Assembly: GCF_030407455.1 (NCBI RefSeq)
Contig: NZ_JASDDJ010000004.1
Location: forward strand, 1 to 64,000
DNA from: Psychrobacter sp. 5A.1
GTDB lineage: Bacteria; Pseudomonadota; Gammaproteobacteria; Pseudomonadales; Moraxellaceae
Length of the DNA: 64,000 nt
Reading direction: 5' to 3'
The position numbers and the translations under genes are program-made. A model generated the notes under the pieces. It ran no database searches, had not been told where the DNA came from, and was given only the letters and a program-made list of their open reading frames with translations. This document shows, in pieces, positions 1 through 8,973 of this stretch. Within the stretch, counting starts at the first letter, position 1. Each line of letters starts with the position of its first letter.

Positions 1-64
1 TTAAAGTATTCGATCTGGTATTCTTTTATATTAACTATGGTTATGTCTGATGACAGCATACTTT

Positions 65-439
65 TTAGAACACCACCAAATTTTTAATATCGCAAACCAC
101 TGCATTAACCGTATTTTGAGCTGTCGTAGGCACAATAACACTAAAAGCACAATATTTTCTCGACTCTAACATGTTAAGCCTGTTGGGGCTAAAATTTGTC
201 AATTCTGCACCATCGCCTATTAAGGTCTGAGACTGGAGGCGAAACTGATTAATCTCTTGATTAATAGTCATTAATTGCTTTTAATCAACTTAAGTCTGAT
301 AAATAATTGCAAGTAAGATACCAATTATAGTCATTACTATCATAATCTCAATTAAGATAAAACCAGATTGCTCACTAGAATGAGCCCATGATAATGGTGG
401 TTTTCTATGACTATAGTAGCAAACTGAAGGAGCTCTCAT
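65..439 (-). pseudogene. Degraded type IV pilin gene
   Basis: Reading the minus strand from an ATG at 439 gives a basic leader, then a class III prepilin cleavage and helix motif (SGFILIEIMIVMTIIGILLA), then YQT followed by TAA at 290-292, two codons, and another TAA. The same frame then continues as 68 residues from 271 down to a stop at 65. In intact pilins the helix is followed by YQxY, so the first stop falls where the second Tyr belongs. The restored length, about 125 residues, suits a pilin. The downstream part has two Cys residues (KYCAF and VVCDI). The gene follows the pilin glycosyltransferase and has its own sigma-54-like promoter, so it was probably once an expressed second pilin. 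I am confident that it is pilin-derived and interrupted. I cannot say whether the 49-residue fragment is still made. Confidence 0.75.
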
Positions 440-473
440 AAAAAGACTTTCTTAATTTAATAGTTCTATAGGT

Positions 474-488
474 GCAGAGGTTGTGCCA
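474..488 (-). promoter_or_regulatory. Sigma-54 promoter of the pilin pseudogene
   Basis: The minus strand reads TGGCACAACCTCTGC, matching the -24/-12 consensus TGGCAC-N5-TTGC with the GG and GC doublets exactly one helical turn apart (12 bases from G to G). Transcription would start near 462, about 23 bases before the ATG of the broken pilin gene. Confidence 0.65.
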
Positions 489-501
489 AAAAAGTCCTTT
501 A

Positions 502-2265
502 TCATTTTATAATCTTACTTTGATTATCCTTCACCCATCCATTGTAATCTTGGCGAATATCCTCAAACTGTTGATAGTTATTTGCAAGCTCATTAACATG
601 CAAACTGACAACCTCACAGCTTTTACTATGATCTAGCAGACAAGCTCCCTGGTACAAATGAAGCGCTTGTTTTGGTTGATTATTCAAGCCAAAATATAGA
701 GCTTGTTTTAATAAAATATCATGTGATAAAAATTTCGTTAATACCCTATTGCCAAGATTGATACGCTCTTCTAACTCTAAATTGTCCTTAGGAAGCAAAT
801 GATAAATAAAAAATTCTTTATAAGCCGAAAAACCAAAGATCGAAGGTAATTCTATTAACATCTGCTGCTGAATTTTAGCAACTTCCTGCATTTCATTTAC
901 TGTTAATGTATCGCTATCTAAAGAATCATAGTATTTGAAATAAGTATTAACTCGGTGATATTCTTTATAAGACTGATAATAAAAAATACTTCCTACAATG
1001 CATAGAGCAGTGATCGCAACAAATAGCTTATTTAAATCAATATTTGTTTTTATAGTTTTACGATTGATAACTGCCAACAGAAATACAGCGATTATTAGAT
1101 ATCGCGTGTACCACAATGGGTATTCACTTAAAGAATAAAGCGCTACGATGACTAATGAAACGAAAATGAAGCTTGATTCTAAACTACGTAACTGCCAATA
1201 AGACCGAAAAACTATAAAAGCTACCATAGCCAGTAGTGCTAATCCTAGCAGTCCAAACTCAGCGGCAAACTGCATAATAATATTATGACTATGGATATTG
1301 AAAACAAACCACTCAACTTGTTCAATATGTTCTAAGCTATCCGCCAACAAATTGCCAAAACCTACACCCAGTAGCGGATGATGTAAAAATTGCACCCAAG
1401 CTTGCTGAATCAGCTCTATTCGAGCATAGTTATCGCCTGTTGCTAGTCTAGTCAAAGCATCTTTAGAACCATATAAGCTATGAATGGTTAATAAATAAGA
1501 ACCTAGCGAAAACCCTACTATTGACACGCTTGCAGCGGTGAAAAATAGTTTAAAGCTATACCCTCTTTTAACGTTCAATACATATATTAAGAATGAAGCC
1601 AGTCCCAATATTAAGCCACCACGACTGCTCGTTAAGGCTAAGCCAATATTTAGAATAGCTAACGCCATGAATATCAATATACCGCGCTTATATTCAGCCT
1701 TAATAAGAAGATAATGACAAGCAACAATCCCTAAAGCATAAATAAATGCTAACTGATTGGGTTGACCGACATTACCAAAAAACCGGTTACCTTGCATGGT
1801 CATCACAAACCAAAGGTCATCAGACACATTGGCATACTGTAATAGCTGGAAAACAGTGTTAAGTAAGGCAACCGCAGTGAACCCAAAAGCTGAATAATAA
1901 ATCAGCTTAGACTTATCATCCGTATTATTAACAATAACCGATAGGATAAAACATACCAAAATAGTTGCTAAAGGGAAAATTACACCATCTAAATAAGCAT
2001 AATCAATAAAAAAAGGCTGAATCAAAACAAGCAGAAACAATAATAGCCAAAACAAGCTATCTATTCCGACTTTATGTATTCTAACTTTTGTGAGTAAGAC
2101 AATAAGCCCTAAACATAACAGCCCTATAACCGTAATATTAGGAATAAAATCTATTTGACTGGGCAAGTAATGTTGCGTTGTTGCCGTCCCAAATGCATAG
2201 ACATCAAAAACAATCAGTATCAGCCAAACTTCAAGATTCGAGGTTATATTTTTGAAAGTGAGCAT
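502..2265 (-). CDS. pglL: O-antigen ligase/PglL-family pilin glycosyltransferase
   Basis: A polytopic inner-membrane protein of about 587 residues with at least ten hydrophobic segments, then a soluble C-terminal region of about 150 residues. Motifs of the Wzy_C/O-oligosaccharyltransferase family are visible: GNVGQPNQLA, SSRGG, HPLLGVGFGN, and the conserved periplasmic-loop His in NIHSHN near residue 325. Members that lie next to pilA transfer a lipid-linked glycan to pilin in the periplasm. An upstream in-frame start at 2337 would place the first residues inside the pilA terminator hairpin, so I prefer the ATG at 2265. It lies 92 bases after pilA. Pilin as the substrate is inferred from position; O-antigen ligase or polymerase activity is less likely here. 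Confidence 0.8.
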   Translation of the reverse strand: MLTFKNITSNLEVWLILIVFDVYAFGTATTQHYLPSQIDFIPNITVIGLLCLGLIVLLTKVRIHKVGIDSLFWLLLFLLVLIQPFFIDYAYLDGVIFPLATILVCFILSVIVNNTDDKSKLIYYSAFGFTAVALLNTVFQLLQYANVSDDLWFVMTMQGNRFFGNVGQPNQLAFIYALGIVACHYLLIKAEYKRGILIFMALAILNIGLALTSSRGGLILGLASFLIYVLNVKRGYSFKLFFTAASVSIVGFSLGSYLLTIHSLYGSKDALTRLATGDNYARIELIQQAWVQFLHHPLLGVGFGNLLADSLEHIEQVEWFVFNIHSHNIIMQFAAEFGLLGLALLAMVAFIVFRSYWQLRSLESSFIFVSLVIVALYSLSEYPLWYTRYLIIAVFLLAVINRKTIKTNIDLNKLFVAITALCIVGSIFYYQSYKEYHRVNTYFKYYDSLDSDTLTVNEMQEVAKIQQQMLIELPSIFGFSAYKEFFIYHLLPKDNLELEERINLGNRVLTKFLSHDILLKQALYFGLNNQPKQALHLYQGACLLDHSKSCEVVSLHVNELANNYQQFEDIRQDYNGWVKDNQSKIIK

Positions 2266-2297
2266 AGTGATTATCTTTATTGAGGTATTTAACGGCA

Positions 2298-2328
2298 TAA
2301 AAAAGGAGAGCTTATAAGCTCTCCTCTT
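2298..2328 (-). terminator. Rho-independent terminator after pilA
   Basis: A perfect palindrome at 2304-2325 (GGAGAGCTTATAAGCTCTCC core) is followed on the minus strand by six T. It lies about 30 bases past the pilA stop and before the glycosyltransferase start, so it should limit readthrough from highly expressed pilA into the next gene. Confidence 0.85.
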
Positions 2329-2357
2329 CATACTCAAATATTATTTATATTTAAATA

Positions 2358-2783
2358 TTAACGGCACTCTGAAGGTAAGAATTTATCATCTAGAGTGCTG
2401 CCTGTACAACTCCACTCTACGCTTCCAGCATTAGCTGATGGCGATAAAACAACTGTATTATTAGTAGTACCTTTCTGTATTTTATCATTCACAACTACGG
2501 TAATTTTACCAGTAGCTACTGTGACACTTGTAACAGAATTGCCGCTGATATCAGTGTCAGTAGGCAAACCTGCTGAAGCGTTATTTGCAGGCCATACATT
2601 GTTAGATGAATAGAATTCAGTAACGGCAGTTTTAGCACCACCAGCTAAGCTTAATGCTTCGCTAACACGTGCACGCTTAGTATAGTCTTGATAAGCAGGT
2701 AGTGCGATCGCAGCTAGAATACCGATGATAGCGATAACGATCATTAGTTCGATTAAGGTAAAACCTTTTTGAGCAGTGTTCAT
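2358..2783 (-). CDS. pilA: Type IV major pilin
   Basis: Structural subunit of the type IV pilus, 141 residues. It has a short class III leader (MNTAQKG) cut before Phe, the helix [20 protein letters not shown] with Glu5, then [14 protein letters not shown]-terminal disulfide loop is formed by the Cys of WSCTG and the Cys of PSECR. An ATG two codons upstream overlaps the Shine-Dalgarno AAGGA, so the ATG at 2783 is the likely start. It has its own sigma-54 promoter and a strong terminator, as expected for a major pilin. A PglL-type glycosyltransferase follows, so glycosylation is likely. Confidence 0.92.
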   Translation of the reverse strand: MNTAQKGFTLIELMIVIAIIGILAAIALPAYQDYTKRARVSEALSLAGGAKTAVTEFYSSNNVWPANNASAGLPTDTDISGNSVTSVTVATGKITVVVNDKIQKGTTNNTVVLSPSANAGSVEWSCTGSTLDDKFLPSECR

Positions 2784-2882
2784 AATCATTCCTTATTAAG
2801 ATAGTACGAAGACAGAACATCTGATATTCATCAAGATTTATCTGTCCATAATTTAACGAGAAGTCGTCTTATCATAAATGTT

Positions 2883-2897
2883 GCATATAATATGCCA
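2883..2897 (-). promoter_or_regulatory. Sigma-54 promoter of pilA
   Basis: The minus strand reads TGGCATATTATATGC, a close match to TGGCAY-N6-TGC with correct -24/-12 spacing. The start site would be near 2871, giving a leader of about 88 bases. Sigma-54 dependence of pilA, activated by PilR, is established in Pseudomonas and related bacteria. rpoN lies at 56880-58532 in this window. Confidence 0.75.
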
Positions 2898-2989
2898 AAT
2901 AATAATTAATACTCGTTTTCTTAAAAATTATTCAATTTATATTAAAATTTGCTATTCAAAGCTGTTTATTAAGTTTAATACTATTACAT

Positions 2990-3080
2990 TTGACAATTAA
3001 TGTTACGCTTAAGCTACTGAAAATTGTCAATTAACCCATTATGGGTAGTAAAAGGTAAACATTATTGACAATTTTTGTCA
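2990..3080 (-). promoter_or_regulatory. Candidate PilR-type activator sites upstream of pilA
   Basis: Four TGTC/GACA half-sites lie upstream of the sigma-54 promoter: TTGACAATT near 2990, AATTGTCAATT near 3022-3032, and TTGACA with TTGTCA at 3065-3080. PilR of Pseudomonas binds repeated TGTC-containing sites at a similar distance. Assignment to PilR is inference; pilR is not in the window. Confidence 0.45.
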
Positions 3081-3102
3081 GTCTATATTTACCTTTTACT
3101 AC
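3045..3102. repeat. Nested inverted repeat between pilE and pilA
   Basis: The arm GTAGTAAAAGGTAAA at 3045-3059 is perfectly repeated in inverse at 3088-3102. The 28-base spacer holds a second inverted pair, TTGACA/TGTCAA-type, at 3065-3080. On the minus strand it begins at the pilE stop codon but has no T tract, so it is not a normal intrinsic terminator. It may attenuate the minor-pilin operon or act as a regulator site for pilA. Confidence 0.7.
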
Positions 3103-3557
3103 TTTTCGTTCCAATCTTTTCCAGTTCCACAAATACTACCTCGACACTTATTATTTTGAAAGTTGAGACTTAGCGTCCCATCATTAGCCATTTGACCATC
3201 CATTTTTGGCGTGGCAATAATGCGCCACTCTGATGTAAGCGGATCAGGGGTAAAACTGATGGTATAGATCGCGTTACCTTGTTTGGGATAATCACCGCCC
3301 AAGCCTGTAATGAGAGTATTATTATAAGTGCCTTGCACTAGCTTGCGACTTTGTATTTGTGATGCAATATTATGCATCTCACTCATCATGTCAGTACGTT
3401 TGGATTTGATGATGTATTGCTGATAGTTTGGATAGGCTATTGCCGCTAACACACCAATGATAGCAACCACAATCATGACCTCTACAAGCGTAAAGCCATT
3501 CTGACGTAGAAACTTATTTATCCCTACTGCATTGTATTTATTAAGGTTTACCGACAT
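3099..3557 (-). CDS. pilE: PilE-type minor pilin
   Basis: A 152-residue minor pilin with a leader of about 20 residues, then FTLVEVMIVVAIIGVLAAIA and PNYQQYIIKSKR, the PilE signature. Two C-terminal Cys (CRGSIC) could form a small disulfide. Minor pilins prime pilus assembly with the PilVWX-FimU complex at the inner membrane. It overlaps the upstream gene in a TAATG junction, so the two are translationally coupled, and it is the last gene of the minor-pilin operon. Confidence 0.85.
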   Translation of the reverse strand: MSVNLNKYNAVGINKFLRQNGFTLVEVMIVVAIIGVLAAIAYPNYQQYIIKSKRTDMMSEMHNIASQIQSRKLVQGTYNNTLITGLGGDYPKQGNAIYTISFTPDPLTSEWRIIATPKMDGQMANDGTLSLNFQNNKCRGSICGTGKDWNEK

Positions 3558-4141
3558 TACCAGTTCTCCTGTCCAGTGCCACAGTCAACCGCTGCAATAT
3601 CGATGCTGTTTATATTTTGACACTGTAGACCAGTGCTGGTTAATACGATGTAATCGGCACCTTTCGTAACTCCTGAACTATTAGGTGTCGCTAGCATTTT
3701 CCATTGGCGACCAGTGATGCTATCTACATTCTCAGCTGACGTAGTCGCCACAAGAGATTTACTCGTGTCACCACCGTCAACGAGCTGAATTTTATAACGA
3801 TAGCTGCTTGCATCACTACCATCTGGTACATAGATAGTCGTATTGTCATTTTCATCATAGCGGTAAGTCACTGTATTATTATTACCAATGACTCGGGGTT
3901 GAAAACCTTGGTAGCTTAGCGCTCTTGAACGCCAACGCTCAAGCTCCATCTGTGTCTGCAACATTTTTGCTTGCACATCACGCTCAGCATTTAAAATGAC
4001 ATATTGGCGGTAATTTGGAACAGCGACGGCAGCAAGTATGCTGATAATAAAAACAACAATCATCAGCTCTATAAGCGTAAAGCCTCGCACACCGCTATGC
4101 GCTGCCGTACTTACTGTCCTATTGATGCGCGACTTGGTCAT
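3557..4141 (-). CDS. Type IV minor pilin
   Basis: A 194-residue prepilin with the leader ending SGVRG, then [20 protein letters not shown] and PNYRQYVILNAERD. The globular domain has a Cys pair near the end (LQCQN, VDCGTG). It lies between pilY1 and pilE and is probably co-transcribed with both. It may be a second PilE-like protein or a ComE/PilA2-type pilin; the exact subfamily cannot be told from the sequence alone. There are about 110 bases between pilY1 and this start. Confidence 0.8.
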   Translation of the reverse strand: MTKSRINRTVSTAAHSGVRGFTLIELMIVVFIISILAAVAVPNYRQYVILNAERDVQAKMLQTQMELERWRSRALSYQGFQPRVIGNNNTVTYRYDENDNTTIYVPDGSDASSYRYKIQLVDGGDTSKSLVATTSAENVDSITGRQWKMLATPNSSGVTKGADYIVLTSTGLQCQNINSIDIAAVDCGTGQENW

Positions 4142-4253
4142 ACACGGTGTCCTATTATAAGTGCAAGTAGAGTCATTTATTCTTAATTACCCTAAAGGTA
4201 GTACCTAGCAAGCTTGTGTATACAACTATTGTTATACCACCGTACTAACGCTG

Positions 4254-7200
4254 TTATTTTCTTTCATACCATGCTCGCGGCTGTAAGGTATAGCGTTCAT
4301 TGAATAAGAACTCAGCAGCCGTACCATCGCCATTGGCTTGTGTAGGACGATTCTGTTCTCCTGGATATAAATCCTTCATATTGCTTTCATTCTTACTACC
4401 ATCCACACCATAGCCCGCACGATTAGCGGCTTTTATACGTTCAACAATGGTCGTTGTACCTATCAATACTTTTATGTCTGTATTGTCTTTGTCATATGCA
4501 CCAAGAGTCAGCTCCTGAAGACCTTGGCCAGCAGGTATATAGCCACCCGTTCCTGATAATGAACCTGTACCTGTACCTGTACCTGTACCTGTACCTGATG
4601 GATCATTCATACAAATACCATAAGGTAGGCAATATAACTGACGCTCTGAACCACCCGATATCTTAGCCGCACAGCTAGCCACTGTACCGTATTGCTTATC
4701 AGGATTATAGACAGTGGTATATAACAAGTTGTTGATGACGGCACTATCACCCACACCTTTATTGTACCTAACATTATTATATCCATCGAACCTTGTTAAG
4801 GGATAATACCAACCCTGTTTACTTCCCTTAATCATATTTACCTTGGCAGCCTCTTTTTCCGCTTCAGAAGGGGTAGCACCAAGCGTAGTCGCTAAATTAA
4901 CCAATTCACCTTCTGTTATATTTTGCACAGCAGGCGTAAATCCGTTTTTGTATAAATCAGCATGGGTAATATCGCTATCAATAATGCCATAGACACGGTT
5001 GGCATAAGCATTATTGTTACGTAAAGTAGATAAAGGAGCACTACGATTGCCTGAAATAACATTGACTAAAGCAAAGAGCTTGCCGTTGTTGGTAACCGTC
5101 TGCCCACTAATACCTTCATTGCGATAAAAACTAATAATAGGGCGTTCATAGAAACGATAAGCATATTTTTTGAATGCTTCAGTACTAGGCGCAGCATTCA
5201 GTACTCGCGTAATACGCTTATTAGAGAAACTAGTAACTTCAGTAAAGCCATACTTTTCGGGACGGGCATTTTCAAAGTCGGCACGGAATACTTGTCCACC
5301 TAAATCAGCGGCATACAAATGATCCATAAGACCATCGTTGTCTCTATCAAGCACAGTGATACCGCCGACCATACTATTGATCATCTTATCGGTTTTGGTA
5401 TTTTTGGTACCGCCTGACTCACCACTAGTTGACCATAACAGCTCACCTGTTTGAGCATTGATCATATAAATGGCATTACCTTTCGCAGGAGCACTAGCTG
5501 TTGGTACATAGCTATCATCTTCATATTGCATATCATAACCACCACCAAATACTAATACATTGATAGGGTCAGCATCCTTACTCATACGAATTTTGGCTGC
5601 TGTTGGTTTATTCCAAACTTGACCTAAACGTTCGAAACCCACGGTGTTAGATTTAGTAGCTGTGCTTGAATTAAGGCCTGCTTTAGTAATGGTAAATAGC
5701 ATTTTTGGTTCAGATTTTTTACTAATATTCATCCCATAAAAAGCGTCGCCACCCATTCTCAGACCACCATAGGCGAACATACCTTTCTTACCTGCTACTT
5801 CCTCTACTCTTACCTGTTTTCCAGGTAAATCAAAACTGTAATCTGTAGTCACTAACCATGGAGCATCAACACCAAAGTAAGGTTCACCCACCCTATCTCT
5901 GATAGAACCATCTACTAACGCTTCTGGTTGTGCAGTCAACATATATTTCGGGATGATAGCCACTTCTTCTTTGCCATCATCAGCGTCAACCAGATGTAAA
6001 GCGCCATCCATAGAACCAAATAAAACATAGTCATCGCGAGTATCAGTGATACGCCCATTATCATCTAAAGTAGCACTATAAGAGATCGCTTCAGGTTTAG
6101 AATGTACAACACCGCCCAACACTTTTGTTTCATTTACCGGACGAGTCAGTACTAAATTTTTTACCTCGGTCGCTGAGGTAGGCTGTCCATCATTGGTTAA
6201 TACATTATTAAAACCTAAAAAACTCAGTAAGCGGCGTTGGTTCAGCTGACTATAGGCTACGGTATCTACTAACTTGTCAAACCCTTGGGGTTTACCGCTA
6301 CTATCAACACTCAATTTGCGCAAAATCGTTGTTTTATTACTACTCGAAATAGAGTCCTCAACATAAAGGCTACGGACACTACCAAGATTTGAGCTTGGTG
6401 TACGCAATTGCGCATAAACACCACCAGCAGTAATATTATTGTTGGCTATATCGCCCTCTACTTTAAAATCAGAGGTTTGCCATAAATCTTGAGTTTTTTC
6501 ATCGAGGTTACCAGCAACATCTTTGTAAAGCAGTTTGCTGTTATTACCAAATAACGTACCTTTATCTAGTTCATATTTCTTAAGATTGCCTCCCCAAGTA
6601 CTTGCTGCTGAAGCAATATTGGGATCAAGCATCGGTAGATAGGCATATGGTAGTTGATTTGCAGCGCGATAAGGATCTTCTGGAATAGTAATAGTACCTG
6701 AAGGTGCAGTGCTGATTATCTGTACCAATCCTGAGGCAAAATCAACGATACTCGCAGCAATATCTGCTGACTCTTCGGTATAGTAAAAACCGCCGTCACC
6801 AAAGGTTTTAACCTCATCGTCACCTTTACGTTCACCGAGTTTACAGAGGTTTCGGATATTGTCATTAACATTACCACTGTCACAATCCGTCACTTCTTTA
6901 GGCTTACCATTAATAATGATACTACGGCTGCCTGTCAAACCATCAAACGCCTTACCGAATCCGACAGTAGCAGTCTTAATGGATAATCCTTTTGGGTTGT
7001 TAGCAGTATTACGCAGTAGCGCAGCGTAGTCTGCCATACAACCCCAAGCACCACTATTGCTACCACCAGATAAACCATTACAGCTACCCACCGATAAAGA
7101 AGATGAGTAGGACAATGTGTTATTCATGATTTGCTTTGATCTAGAGTCATTACTTCCATTAGGCTCGCCATCTGTCAATAGGTAGATACCATTACCACTA

Positions 7201-8024
7201 CATTCTTTATCGCTTAATGGTGATATATAATTATCACTATTCTTTGTGCTGTCATCTGAATAATCAAAGCCACTCCACCAAGTATTATTTCTATTACCTT
7301 TCGTAGTAGTACCCATCATATAAGCACCAGACTCTGCTAGTGCATGCGAAGTCGGCGTACCTCCACCCGCCGTTAAGCCTCCGACTGTTCTAATCAGCTC
7401 CACTCGCTGAGCAGCTGTCAATTCACGGGTAGGTGTTAGAATGACGGCTCTTGTACCATCACCATTACGACTATAGTTACCCATACCAATGCTATAATCA
7501 TCGGGTAGTGAACCTGCATCCTTCAAGCTATTATCTTGTACGTTGTAAACCCTATCAGCTACTAACTCTATAATAGCCATCTTAAGGCGTGTCATCCGAT
7601 CAGTGGCTATTTTGCTACGATCACCTCTATCAGTACAGCCATATGGTTTATACGTGAGCTGTGCATAAGGTTTAGTAAAATCCAAAACAGTATTGCCATT
7701 CTCATCTCTTAGTAATCCATCAGCTTCATTAGCATCTTTTTTTCGCTCATAGATAACTAATCGGATTTCTTTATCATCTCTTTCGCTCTTGCTTCCCCAA
7801 CAGCTACGATCATAACTACCCATACTACCTGAGGTATCAAGCATCATAAAAATGGATGCCGTACCTGGTTTAGCAGGTGCATAGATTTCCAAGTCACCGA
7901 TGGGCTTTCTATTTACATTAGCTGCTTGAGTCATGGTACCTGTCAGTCCCATGACTACTGCTACCGCTAGAGCTTTGATAGGCCATGACTGTCGATTAGA
8001 CCTTTTTCTATATACATGTTGCAT
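4254..8024 (-). CDS. pilY1: PilY1-type pilus tip adhesin
   Basis: A 1256-residue exported protein. The signal peptide runs to about residue 34 (ALAVAVVMGLTGTMTQAA). A von Willebrand A-like domain follows, with a MIDAS motif DTSGSMG near residue 63. The C-terminal half matches the PilC/PilY1 beta-propeller and carries a calcium loop DRDNDGLMDHLYAAD near residue 890. PilY1 sits at the pilus tip and in the priming complex, and controls extension, adhesion and surface sensing. Its place between pilX and the last minor pilins is standard. A tract of five GT dipeptides near residue 1145 is encoded by a hexanucleotide repeat. Confidence 0.92.
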   Translation of the reverse strand: MQHVYRKRSNRQSWPIKALAVAVVMGLTGTMTQAANVNRKPIGDLEIYAPAKPGTASIFMMLDTSGSMGSYDRSCWGSKSERDDKEIRLVIYERKKDANEADGLLRDENGNTVLDFTKPYAQLTYKPYGCTDRGDRSKIATDRMTRLKMAIIELVADRVYNVQDNSLKDAGSLPDDYSIGMGNYSRNGDGTRAVILTPTRELTAAQRVELIRTVGGLTAGGGTPTSHALAESGAYMMGTTTKGNRNNTWWSGFDYSDDSTKNSDNYISPLSDKECSGNGIYLLTDGEPNGSNDSRSKQIMNNTLSYSSSLSVGSCNGLSGGSNSGAWGCMADYAALLRNTANNPKGLSIKTATVGFGKAFDGLTGSRSIIINGKPKEVTDCDSGNVNDNIRNLCKLGERKGDDEVKTFGDGGFYYTEESADIAASIVDFASGLVQIISTAPSGTITIPEDPYRAANQLPYAYLPMLDPNIASAASTWGGNLKKYELDKGTLFGNNSKLLYKDVAGNLDEKTQDLWQTSDFKVEGDIANNNITAGGVYAQLRTPSSNLGSVRSLYVEDSISSSNKTTILRKLSVDSSGKPQGFDKLVDTVAYSQLNQRRLLSFLGFNNVLTNDGQPTSATEVKNLVLTRPVNETKVLGGVVHSKPEAISYSATLDDNGRITDTRDDYVLFGSMDGALHLVDADDGKEEVAIIPKYMLTAQPEALVDGSIRDRVGEPYFGVDAPWLVTTDYSFDLPGKQVRVEEVAGKKGMFAYGGLRMGGDAFYGMNISKKSEPKMLFTITKAGLNSSTATKSNTVGFERLGQVWNKPTAAKIRMSKDADPINVLVFGGGYDMQYEDDSYVPTASAPAKGNAIYMINAQTGELLWSTSGESGGTKNTKTDKMINSMVGGITVLDRDNDGLMDHLYAADLGGQVFRADFENARPEKYGFTEVTSFSNKRITRVLNAAPSTEAFKKYAYRFYERPIISFYRNEGISGQTVTNNGKLFALVNVISGNRSAPLSTLRNNNAYANRVYGIIDSDITHADLYKNGFTPAVQNITEGELVNLATTLGATPSEAEKEAAKVNMIKGSKQGWYYPLTRFDGYNNVRYNKGVGDSAVINNLLYTTVYNPDKQYGTVASCAAKISGGSERQLYCLPYGICMNDPSGTGTGTGTGTGSLSGTGGYIPAGQGLQELTLGAYDKDNTDIKVLIGTTTIVERIKAANRAGYGVDGSKNESNMKDLYPGEQNRPTQANGDGTAAEFLFNERYTLQPRAWYERK
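4564..4598 (-). repeat. Hexanucleotide tandem repeat in pilY1
   Basis: Five tandem copies of GGTACA on the coding strand encode (Gly-Thr)5, followed by GS and a further GTGG. Each six-base change adds or removes one GT pair without shifting frame, so slippage would vary linker length only. Confidence 0.8.
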
Positions 8025-8114
8025 GACCTATTCCTTATATGTGTCAATTCAGTTTTCTAACCATCTTTCAATGATCAGCTGCACAGATTTTTGTTTATAA
8101 AATAATTGCTAGTA

Positions 8115-8945
8115 TCAAGTAGAGGGAAGCGTACAACGTAGGCCACTGCCTTTACCAAAATCAACACACTGCGTCCGTTCTGATTTATTTTCTACATTAG
8201 CTTGTTCATACAAAACTTTACTGGGCACACCAGCTTTTATCATGCAGCCACCAATAGTATTTTCTTTATTACTAACACTATCGATTTTACTGGTTTGCTC
8301 AAAACAATCTTTACCATTGACCTTTGGGTCAGCATAAGCAGGTAATATGGAAGTGCTGTTGATGTCAAACATAAATGCTTGGCTTGAGATTGTACCGCTG
8401 TCTTGACCAATCGTATAACTACCAAATGATTCGTTGCTAGCACTTGGTGGTGTCAATGATATATTCACCTGAGCCATACTGGCATTACGCTCACTAATAT
8501 AATCAGCAGACTTAGCAGGGTTACAGTAGCCTTTATCAGCACCTAGTATATTGCCACTACCAGGTACCGTAATCGTTGTCTTATTGATATCAAAGAACAG
8601 ATTACGAGGACGAAAACAAAAAATATACTCGTGGTTAGTGCTACTGGTATCTAAGATAAAATGCCCGAACGGGCCACTACGTGACAACATATCTTTATAA
8701 ATACTGGCATTGCTGCTGCCATTGATGCTTTGTTCAATATTCTGATTGGCATTATCTGCTGATTGTAATAGTAAGGTATTAATTTGATCACTGGTAGCTA
8801 GTCGCAAGTCAGTCGTACTTTGCTTAACAGCGATGGCGCCAGCTAGTATGATCAACACTAAAAACAGTAATACTACGATCAATACTGCGCCGTGCTGACC
8901 AGATAAAGACACTTTTGGATAATGAGATTGCTGAGTATTTGGCAT
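8115..8945 (-). CDS. pilX: Minor pilin-associated protein PilX
   Basis: A 276-residue protein with an N-terminal class III-like segment GAVLIVVLLFLVLIILAG that lacks Glu5, as PilX proteins do. The rest is a soluble domain with several Cys. PilX belongs to the PilVWX-FimU-PilY1 complex that primes pilus assembly. It lies 90 bases upstream of pilY1 and 28 bases downstream of pilW. Confidence 0.82.
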   Translation of the reverse strand: MPNTQQSHYPKVSLSGQHGAVLIVVLLFLVLIILAGAIAVKQSTTDLRLATSDQINTLLLQSADNANQNIEQSINGSSNASIYKDMLSRSGPFGHFILDTSSTNHEYIFCFRPRNLFFDINKTTITVPGSGNILGADKGYCNPAKSADYISERNASMAQVNISLTPPSASNESFGSYTIGQDSGTISSQAFMFDINSTSILPAYADPKVNGKDCFEQTSKIDSVSNKENTIGGCMIKAGVPSKVLYEQANVENKSERTQCVDFGKGSGLRCTLPST

Positions 8946-8973
8946 ATTATTCTCTTCTTATGATGATGCACAA

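Noticed and set aside
2266-2337. Upstream starts for the pilin glycosyltransferase
   Set aside because: They fall in or beside the pilA terminator hairpin and have no ribosome site.
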